Shown here piece after piece: positions 55,533-64,000 of a stretch of DNA of 64,000 nt. Each line of letters starts with the position of its first letter. The first letter of the stretch is position 1. The stretch covers positions 22,338,327 to 22,402,326 of the forward strand of contig NC_030382.2 of the NCBI RefSeq assembly GCF_001625215.2, written 5' to 3'. The translations under genes and the position numbers were made by a program. Source of the stretch: Daucus carota subsp. sativus (Eukaryota; Streptophyta; Magnoliopsida; Apiales; Apiaceae). A model generated the notes under the pieces. It was not told where the DNA came from. It searched no databases and was given only the letters and a program-made list of their open reading frames with translations.

Positions 55533-58087
55533 ATGGTCCGGATCCCTAGACGGCCCAAGAGAGATATTGTTGCCTATACTGGTGTCCCCGGGGTAGATTC
55601 TAGCGATACGGACACCGACGAGGTTCAGACCCTTGCTTATAGAGCCCGGGTGAAGATGGCCAAAAGGGAAGTTGCAGAGTCCGGTGTTGTATCCACCCAT
55701 CATGATGTGGTGGTTACATCGGGAAAGCAAGTCATAATGACGCCAGAGGGGGTATGGGGAGACTCCAAGTCCTATTTTATTACGAAGGGGCCTTTGGTGG
55801 AGGAGAAAAGTTTTTACGCCAACATGTCCGGCTTCTATAGGCTCAAGCATCCTAACGGTCGGTTGGCCCCGTATAACCAAGCCGCGTTCGACGAGAAGTT
55901 TCGTAAACTTTCTGGGATCCGGCCTCCTTTTCCTGTCAGGAGTCATATCAGGGAGATGTCTCCGGATGCTGCTGATCGGATGATCCGGGCAGCTTTTCAA
56001 TTGCCACCTGAAGTCGAGTGGAGGTGGCCTGAGCCCGGGGAGAAGATTTATCATCGTCCTGCTGACGGTTTTATCCCGGTGTGGATGGAGCACCTTCGGT
56101 CCGGGTGGAACCCCCGATGGCACTTGTTCTTCAAACATTTGTGTAAATATGAGTTTAAGATTTCTCCCATGCAACTTACTCCGAATGTGATAAAATGGAT
56201 GACTTGGTTTCTGTGGGCGTGTAATAAGAAAAACTACTATCCCACATTGAAGGTGTTCCATATGTTGTTCCAGTTCAAGAAATCCGGGGTGAAGCCAATG
56301 TATGAACTGCGTTTCCGTTCCAAGGAGTGTGGCCTGAGATCCGGGTTCATAAGCCCGGTTATTCACCGAAGTTCCCTGAAGCATTGGAATGGTGAGGTCC
56401 TTATGCTGAAGGGCTTGGATTTGGCCTTTATGCCGTATATGGAGACGGATGATACGAAGGTAAAGACGGATTTTGGTGCGCCCGGAGCGGCTGGGGAGTT
56501 CCGGGCCCAGCTGGTTGATTTCTGCAACTGTCTCGGGTTTCAATAAACCCGGGATACGTTTATGCAGCACAACAAGCTACACGAGGGTGGCTGTAAGTTT
56601 TATTTTTGTCCTGATCCGGATTGTTATTCCTTATTCCTGCTTTTCCTTTGATTTTGCCACTGTGGTGTCTTGCCCGGGTCCCCCTGCTTGTTACTTGTAT
56701 ACTTAAAAGGATCTGTCATGGTATTTTGTCCGGGTCTGTATCGTTTGTCATTTGCACGTTTCCTTAGCGAAGATCTGTTTGAGCTGCTTTATTATTATTT
56801 GCTTTTGACCCGGGTTTTCTCCCTTTTGACAGGTCTCCCTTATTTTGATCCGGATCTTTGGAGGGTTATGGCTGCTGACGATTCTTTTGCCTCTGCTCTC
56901 CGCAACTTAGGGGGTGTTCATGTGCTCCCGAAGCCTCAGCCGAAACAGAAGTCGGCGAAGAAGGGGGAATCCGGGTCCTCTCGCCAGGGAACTGAAGGGA
57001 CCGGGCACTCTAGTGCGACTCCGGATCCAGAGCTGCAGATAGGGGGTCCGGAGTTGGACGTTGACGCTGTCGAGGTGGAGAGCCCGGTCCATGAGCCGAA
57101 GAAGAAGAGGAAGAATACTAGTTCATCTCAAAAACAGGTGATTGATATGACGGAGGAGGATCCGGGAAAATCTGCTATGGAGTTGGTGGACTTGGGAGCT
57201 GGAGGTGAGGGTGGTTCTCGACCGGCGCCTAAATTTGGCAAGTATCCGGTCAAGAAAGTCATAGGTTTGATGTTCGAGCTCCCCTCCGACCAGGATTGGG
57301 AAATGATGGAGGATGAGGGCCTCGCTGCGAATTTCAAAGAAATAGGAAATCTCTGGGGACAGGTAACTTTCGACCCGGGTTCTATTTCTTTTTTGCTTTG
57401 TTCTGCTTCATCTGTTTTCGTGATTCTGGTTTTACTAACCTTGTTACAATCTCTGTTTGTCAGCTTGGTGGTCGCTTGGCCGGGTTCAACACTCATGCTC
57501 TGGCTGATCTAAAGAAAGAACGAGACCTTTCTGTGAAGAGTCTAGCTCGCGTTTCCAAGCTGGAGAAGGACCTAGATCTGGAAAGGTCTGCCCGGGAAGC
57601 GCTGGAGTCCGGGATGGCTACCAAAATCAAGGAAGCGGAACTCCGGAAGGAAACAGAACTTGGTCAGAGGGTGAAAGATGCGGAGGCCCGGGCTGATGAG
57701 GCCGAGAAGAGAGTAGCCGGGTTGGAGGGAGAGCTTAGCAAGCTGAAAGAACAACTCGAGTTCCGGAAGGATGCTGCGGTGGTTATAGCCGAGTTCAAGA
57801 AATCTCCGGAGTATGATGCGGCTCTCAACAAAGCTGCCGCTGCTGAGGTCCTCCGCTGTTGGAATGTGGCGGAAAGGCATATTAAGACCGGTCCGGCGGC
57901 TAACCTCCAAAGTTTCATTGAGCTCTTTCTGGCGGCTAAGGACAAGATCAAGGCCGGGAAGGGGGAGCCGGAGCCGTACGAAGGTCCTTCTCCCAGTTTT
58001 CTCCCACCAGTGAACCCGGATCAAGAAACTGCCTCTGATTCTTCCGCCGAGTCTGATCCCCAGGCCAATGACCGTCCTGCCAACTAG
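55533..58087 (+). pseudogene. Retrotransposon antisense ORF (PF04195-like), one nonsense codon
   Basis: Three exons, 55533-56592, 56833-57362 and 57464-58087, join in frame to 738 codons. A TAA at 56544-56546 interrupts exon 1 shortly before its end. Without that codon the exon reads on through NKLHEGG to a GTAAGT donor, so the stop is a mutation. The N-terminal half (WHLFFKHLCKYEFKISPMQL, WFLWACNKKNYYPTLKVFH) resembles the plant family Putative gypsy type transposon (PF04195). The middle is acidic/basic and low complexity with PKKKRKN, a likely nuclear localisation signal. Exon 3 is a long coiled coil (ADLKKERDLSVKSLARVSKL, KRVAGLEGELSKLKEQ). It is transcribed opposite to pol, from its own promoter inside the element. 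Its function is unknown. Confidence 0.75.
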
Positions 58088-58289
58088 TTCCTCTTTTCTT
58101 TAATTCTGAACATGTTGTCTGAAACAATCTTTTGTATCTCTGAATTTGCTTTTGTTGGATTTAGATATTTATCCGGGGCCTATGTAGACCCGGGATTGTG
58201 GATGGTTGCTCTTGCTGTTTCCTATCAAATATTTTCTTGTCATATTTGCTTGTGAATGCTTTCGTTTGCTTTGTATATTGTTTTATCCA

Positions 58290-59250
58290 AGTAGAGATAA
58301 TACAGGTGTACTCGGGTAAGGTATACCCGGGTTGATCGCTTAGAATAGGTTTGTACTTGGAAATTTTTCCAAGTAGACAGGTGTACTCGGGTAACGCATG
58401 CCCCGGGTTGATTGCTTAAAATAATTTTACACTTAATAATTTTTCTAAGTAAAATGAGCAGGTGGATCCGGGTATCATGCGCCCGGGTTGCTTAAATAGT
58501 TTTGCACTTAGAGATCCTCTAAGTAGATGAAACATGTGGACCCGGGCTGCAACTACCCGGGTTGATTGCTTACATAGTTTTTATACTTAGAAATTTCTTC
58601 TAGGTGAAACAGGTGGACCCGGGCAGCAACTACCCGGGTTGATTGCTTACATAGCTTTTACACTTAGAAATTTCTTCTAAGTGAAACAGGTGGACCCGGG
58701 CAGCAACTACCCGGGTTGATTGCTTACATAGCTTTTACACTTAGAAATTTCTTCTAAGTGAAACAGGTGGACCCGGGCAGCAACTACCCGGGTTGATTGC
58801 TTAGAATAATTTTACACTTAGAAATTTTTCTAAGTAAAATGAGCAGGTGGATCCGGGTATCATGCTCCCGGGTTGCTTAAATAGTTTTGCACTTAGAGAT
58901 CCTCTAAGTAGATGAAACATGTGGACCCGGGCTGCAACTACCCGGGTTGATTGCTTACATAGTTTTTATACTTAGAAATTGCTTCCAAGTGAATGATTGT
59001 ATAGATTGATCCGGGTTGATCATGCCCAGGTCTGCCGCTTTTTTAGCTTTTATACTTAGAATGTTTTCCAGGTTAACGATTGTATGGATGGATCCGGGTA
59101 GATCATGTCCGGGTTGTATGCTTTCTTAGCTTTTATACTTAGATTGTTTTCCAAGTCAATGATTGTATGGATGGATCCGGGTAGATCATGCCCGGGTTGT
59201 ATGCTGATATTGCTTGGTTGCCTTAGAAATTTTCTAAGTAAATAATAGCA
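58290..59250. repeat. 77-bp tandem array in the Tat element
   Basis: About twelve units. The cores (CCCGGGTTGATTGCTTACAT) are exactly 77 bp apart at 58556, 58633, 58710 and 58787. Each unit has two CCCGGG boxes and an imperfect hairpin CACTTAGAAATTT...CTAAGTG. A longer pattern repeats as well: the variant starting AAGTAGATGAAACATGTGG occurs at about 58530 and 58911. Units nearer 59250 are more diverged. Tat elements often carry such arrays next to pol. Confidence 0.92.
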
Positions 59251-59378
59251 TAGATTCATCAACAGCAAAAGACTTCATTGATATTAAAACTATTACACAG
59301 CTCTGAGAATGATCAAAAGCACATGATTGCTTTTAGGTATATATAGCTTTCTTCTAGGATCCTTCCTTCTCATTGGTT

Positions 59379-62300
59379 TTACTGATAGAACTTTCTCAAT
59401 CTAAGACCATGCCAGGTGTTGGATACCTCTGACTCGTCCATGTGTTCGAGCTTGTAAGTACCTGGTCTTAGAACTTCTTTGACCCTGTACGGGCCTTCCC
59501 ACTTAGGCATCAGCTTGCCAGTGTTGGTTGGATCAGAGGCCTCGGTGTCTCGCAGGACCAGGTCTCCTGCTTGAAAGTTTCTGACCCAGGACTTTTTGCT
59601 GAAATGATCCCGGGTTTTTTCCTTGTATTTCTCCATTCTTGCGATTGCCTGATCTCGGACCTCATCTACCAAGTCCAAGTTGACCCGGAGTCCTTCTTCA
59701 TTCGCAATTTCATCAAAGTTGATCGCTCTGTGGGAAGGTGACCCGACTTCGATTGGGAGCATTGCCTCGGTTCCATAGGCTAGTTTGAACGGAGTTTCTC
59801 CGGTGCTTGTCCGGGGACTGGTTCGGTATGACCAGAGAACATGTGGTAGTTCTTCTGGCCATTTGTTCTTGCTTTCTTCCAACCTTTTTTCAATTCCTCT
59901 CAGGAGGATCCGGTTGGTAACTTCCACTTGGCCATTTCCTTGAGGGTAGGCGACTGAAGATTTTTTGTGCTTGATACCTCTTTCAGCCAGGTAGCTTTCG
60001 AAATCCGACCCTATGAACTAGGGTCCATTGTCTGAGACCAGGACTCTTGGTAGCCCGAATCTCATTAGAATGTTATCCATGAACCGGATGACATCTTGCT
60101 GATTGATTGTCCGCATCGCCTTGGCCTCAACCCACTTGGTCATATAGTCAATGGAGACAAGAAGGTATATGAGGTCTCCCTTAGCCCGGGGAAAGGGTCC
60201 CATGATGTCTATCCCCCATACGGCAAAGGGGATTGGGGATAAAACTGAAGAAGGTAGGACAGGGCTTACCCGGGGCACGTTGCTGAACAGTTGACAGTTC
60301 TTGCATTTTTTCACAAACTCCATAGCGTCCTGGTGGATGGTCGGCCAATAGTATCCCTGTCTGATAATCTTGTAGGCTAAGCTTTTGGCCGACATGTGGT
60401 CTCCTCAAATTCCTTCGTGGACTTCCCTCAGGGAGTACTCGGATTCTTCTAGGCCGATGCATTTCAGGATCGGGGCCGAGTAGGTTCGGCGAAACAGGAT
60501 CCCGCCTTCTACGAAAAACTTGGCTGCCTTAGCCTTTAGTCTTTGAGCTTTTCCTTTGTCTTCGGGTAACTCTCCCTTCTCTATGTAGTTGATCAGGGGA
60601 GTCATCCAGGTAGGGTCATTGTTGATTTCAAAAATTTCTTCATGTTTAACTGTTGGCTTGTGCAATTCTTCGAAATAGACTGAGCTATCCAGGTCTGCTG
60701 GATTTTGGACTAACCTGGAGAGGTTGTCCGCTTCAGCATTTTCTTCCCTGTTGACTTGCAAGATCTTGCACCCGGGGATCAGAGTGAGGTAGCTTTTCAC
60801 CAAGGCTTGATACTTGGTCAGGATCGGGTCTTTGGCAAGGTATTCTCCATTGGTCTGCCTGACCACGATCTGGGAATCACTGTAGATGGTGAGGTTCCGG
60901 ATTGACAAGGTCCGGACCAACCTCAATCCTGCTAACAGGGCTTCATACTCTGCTTGATTGTTGGTTGCTGCAAAGTTGAAAGAGATTGCTGTTTTGATGG
61001 TGAATCGATCCGGGCTTTTTAGGATTAGTCCGGCTCCTGACCTTTCGGTTGTTGAGGAGCCGTCGACATGGAGTATCCAAGACCCCGGGTTAGACTCTAC
61101 CGGGGCTTCGGGTTCAGTTTCCATGGGAGTCGTCTGGTTTTCAGGGAAGTTGCATTCCACCACGAAGTCTGCCAGGACCTGCACTTTGACTGCTGTCCGG
61201 GGTAGGAATGTTAGGTTGAACTGGCTAAGTTCGATTGCCCAGTTCACTAGTCTCCCGGAGATGTCCGGCTTGTGAATGATTTTTCTCAATGGTTGGTCTG
61301 TGACGATCCTGATCTCTCTTCCTTGAAAGTAGTGCCTGAGTTTCCTGGATGCGGTGATTAGTGCAAACGCAAATTTTTCTAAGTTTGGGTATCTGGTCTC
61401 CGCATCTTTAAGGACCTGGCTGACATAGTAGACAGGCTTCTGCTGCCCGGCTTCTTCCCTGATCAAGGCTGCCCCGACGGCAAAGGGACCGGCTGACAGG
61501 TATAGGTAGAGAGGCTCTCCGGGTAAGGCTTTTGTCAGGATCGGGGGTTTGGACAGATATGCTTTGATTTCTTCAAGGGCTTTTTGGCAATCTGGGCTCC
61601 ACTTTACTGACTTCTGATTTTTCACCCCTTTTAACAATTCAAAGAATGGTAGACATCTTTCGGCAAGTTTTGAGACAAACCTTCGAAGTGCTGCTAAGGA
61701 CCCTGCTAGCTTCTGAACTTCCCTCTGAGTCCGGGGTGGTTGCATTTCTTGAACTGCCTTGATCTTCTCCGGGTTGGCCTCAATACCCCGGTTGCTTACC
61801 ATAAACCCCAGAAATTTTCCAACCTCTACTCCGAAGGTGCATTTGTCCGGGTTGAGTTTTAGTTTAGTCCTTCTCATGTTCTCAAAACATTCTCTGAGAT
61901 ATGAAATGTGACCCGGGACTGATGTTGACTTGGAGATGATGTCGTCGACATAGCATTCCAGATTTCTTCCGAGTTGGTTTTTGAAAATTTCATTCATTGC
62001 CTTCTGGTGTGTAGACCCGGCGTTCCTTAACCCGAAAGGCATCAGTTTGTAGGCATATACTGCCCGGTGGGTTATGAAGGCTGTTTTGGCTATGTCTGCT
62101 GGGTTCATCTTAACCTGGTTGTACCCGGAGAATGCATCCGTAAAGCTTAACATCAGGTGTCCTGATGTGGCATCAATAAGCTGGTCTATGCTTGGTAGAG
62201 GATAAGGGTCCTTGGGGCATGCTGCATTCAAATCCGTGTAGTCAACACACATCCTCCACTTGCCGTTTGCTTTCTTTACCATGACTACGTTAGCTAACCA

Positions 62301-64000
62301 CTCCGGGTATTTGATCTCGCAGATGATATCTGCCTTCATTAATTTGCCAACTTCCTCGTCTATCGCCTTCTGCCTTTCTGGGGCGAAGTTTCTTCGTTTT
62401 TGTTTGACCGGTTTCTTCTTAGGGTCTACATCCAAGCTGTGCATTGCTAGTGACTCATCCAACCTGGGCATGTCGTCCGGGCTCCATGCAAAAACATCTG
62501 CGTAGCTCCGAAGTAGTTGGATGAGTTCTTCTTTAAAAACGGTATCCAGGCCTTTTCCAATTTTGACTTTTCTTGTCGGGTTGTCTTTCTCGATCGGGAC
62601 AGACTCGGTTTCGACCTTAGTCAGTTCTTGTGCCGAGATCATTTGTTGGATCCGGGCATCGATGTTCTTTTCAACGAAATTTTGAGCTGGGCTCATGGTT
62701 GCTTTCTGGTTGCTTTGTTCAGGACCAGGGCTGGTTGCTCCCGGGTTCCGACTCCCCGGGTCTAGGTCGATGACCTGGACTTCACCCTTAGGGTTTGTTC
62801 TCGGGTAAGGTCGATGTTTTTTGTTACTTCTCTGTTTTTGGAAGACAGTAGCCTTTCTCTTGTTGTCCATATGGGTTTCCGCCATGACCAAGGCTTGGCT
62901 GTAACATACCCCGGCTGTTTCCGAATCTCCTTTGACTTCACCTACCCCAAACGGAGTTGGGAATTTGAATTTCAGGTGCGTGACAGAAGTGATGGCTTCG
63001 ATTTTGTTTAGACCCGGACGGCCAATGATCACATTGTAGGAGGAAGGAGTGTCTGTAACATAGAATTTGATCATGTGGACGACCTGGGTTGGGGCTGTAC
63101 CAAAACGAACCGGGAGGTAAAGGGTTCCTAGGACCGGGACAATGCTGTTCCCGAATCCGTATAAGGGGTCCTCCCTGTAGTCGTTCATCCGGATGTTCCC
63201 TAGTTGCATTCGGTCCATGGTATGTTTGAACAAGATGTTTGCTGAAGAGCCGTTGTCGACTAGGATCCGTCTGACCTCATTCTCGGCTATATCCAAGGTT
63301 ACCACCAGGGCCTGATTGTGACCCCGGGTGACTCCCTCGAAGTCCTTGCTGCTGAAAGAAATGATCTGTTCGGGGAAGGTCTGTATGGACATTACCTCTT
63401 GACATGAGTCCGGGCTGGGAGGGGGGGAACACGATCCTCCCAAGACTACATTGACTATGTTCTTTTGTTTCCCCGAACCTTCTCCCTTGTTTGCTGTGTT
63501 CCGGGCTATGTATTGCCCCATGTTGCCTTTGCTGATTTGCTCTTCAATGAAATACTTGAGGGATATGCAGTTTTCCGTTTTGTGACCGTGGGTGCCATGA
63601 TAGTCACAATGTCGGTTGGCGGGTCTGCTTTCTGGAGGAGTCTGCATGGGTTTTGGTGGGTAGTAGAAGGGTTTGTCTCTGACTTCTTTGAGTATATCCT
63701 CGCGGGATCTGTTTAACGGAGTCCAATCAGGTTCTGATTTTGGCTCTCTGGTTGCTTTATTTGGACCGGGGTCACTTCTGGACCCGGATCCTGGTTGGCT
63801 GGTTCTCTTAGAACCTGAGTGTTGGATGAAGTTGGTTTGTCTATCTGGCTTGAATTTCTTGTCCTGATGATATTCTTTCCTGGGTCTGTCCTCGACCTGT
63901 TTCCCTCTTGAGCTACCCTGTCTGGTCATTCTCATGGCTTGGAGTACGTCGGTCTCTTTGATGAATTTTGCAGCCATGGCATAGGCAGCTGCTAGGCTCT
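59379..64000 (-). pseudogene. Tat Gag-Pol: zinc knuckle, protease, RT, dual RNase H, integrase
   Basis: One minus-strand frame entering from the right edge. Gag end with CDYHGTHGHKTENC zinc knuckle (about 63590), aspartic protease ILVDNGSSANIL (about 63265), RT with GKWRMCVDYTDLNAACPKD, SFTDAFSGYNQVKM, LMPFGLRNAG and CYVDDII (about 62280-61940). The first RNase H (LYLSAGPFAVGAALI) is followed by a second, archaeal-like RNase H (LHVDGSSTTERSGAGLIL, NNQAEYEALLAGL, YSDSQIVVRQ, AEADNLSRL). The integrase has an H/H/CKNC zinc finger, DIMGPFP, LVSDNGP and GNGQVEVTNR, ending at 59379. Two nonsense codons: TGA at about 60405 within the HEGI-GDHM finger, and TAG at about 60018 after SDNGP where glutamine is expected. 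Otherwise intact. Confidence 0.95.

Larger units (their letters stand above)
53520..64000 (-). mobile_element. Ty3/gypsy Tat-lineage retrotransposon with antisense gene (runs off the right edge)
   Basis: Minus-strand element inserted into the copia integrase (left flank CCCAG). From left to right: 3' LTR, polypurine tract, an antisense gene (55533-58087, +), a 77-bp tandem array, and integrase to gag (59379-64000). The dual RNase H and the antisense ORF between pol and the 3' LTR are hallmarks of the Tat clade (as in Grande and Retand). The sequence is markedly more GC-rich than its surroundings and is full of CCCGGGT. Only two nonsense codons in more than 1,500 pol codons suggest a young insertion. 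The 5' LTR is outside the window. Confidence 0.93.

Noticed and set aside
55521..56570. 349-aa minus-strand open frame opposite the antisense gene
   Set aside because: It is the shadow of the plus-strand exon, which has domain similarity, splice sites and a promoter. The minus frame has none of these.
1..64000. tRNA or rRNA genes
   Set aside because: I saw no cloverleaf-like segment with A and B boxes and no rRNA sequence. A covariance-model scan would be needed to exclude tRNA genes fully.

Overview
This is nuclear DNA of a flowering plant, very probably a eudicot. It is AT-rich, has GT-AG introns and few genes, and is filled with nested plant transposable elements of nearly every major class (Stowaway MITEs, Helitron, MULE, CACTA, L1-type LINE, Ty1/copia, Ty3/gypsy). 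I cannot assign a species.

Layout. 1-1056 is part of a copia-type LTR. 2851-3153 is a 303-bp Stowaway MITE just upstream of an intact single-exon CC-type glutaredoxin (3274-3582, +). 5230-6284 (-) is an intact four-exon oil body-associated protein gene. Its upstream region carries three perfect G-boxes and an RY element, a typical seed/ABA promoter. 6560-16781 is Helitron-like territory on the minus strand. It carries decayed captured fragments of the HOPS/CORVET gene VPS41 and of at least one unidentified gene, and was later hit by Stowaway MITEs and a 1,592-bp foldback MULE with a 9-bp target duplication. 17575-24072 is an almost complete CACTA element with an intact TNP2 transposase (878 aa) and a six-exon Ulp1-like protease gene. 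24317-28052 is an internally deleted long-LTR retrotransposon bounded by a 5-bp duplication, followed by a related LTR fragment and a CACTA end.

32.3-50.9 kb holds four degraded or partial copies, all on the minus strand, of a multi-exon gene family I do not recognise. Each copy is broken differently. One copy has a last-but-one exon encoding a repeated leucine-rich coiled coil and a final exon with a basic KKRK motif. A 7,059-bp L1-type LINE with a 14-bp target duplication (40961-48019) sits between two copies.

50.9-64 kb is a nest. A copia element landed in exon 1 of the rightmost family copy, and a Tat-lineage Ty3/gypsy element (53520 to beyond the window) landed in the copia integrase. 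The Tat element has gag/protease/RT/dual RNase H/integrase on the minus strand with two nonsense codons, a 77-bp tandem array, and an antisense gene on the plus strand with its own TATA box, leader intron and three coding exons.

The two genes that look functional for the host are the glutaredoxin and the oil body protein. Most of the rest is transposon biology, pseudogenes and captured gene fragments. All gene models are read by eye from reading frames and splice signals.
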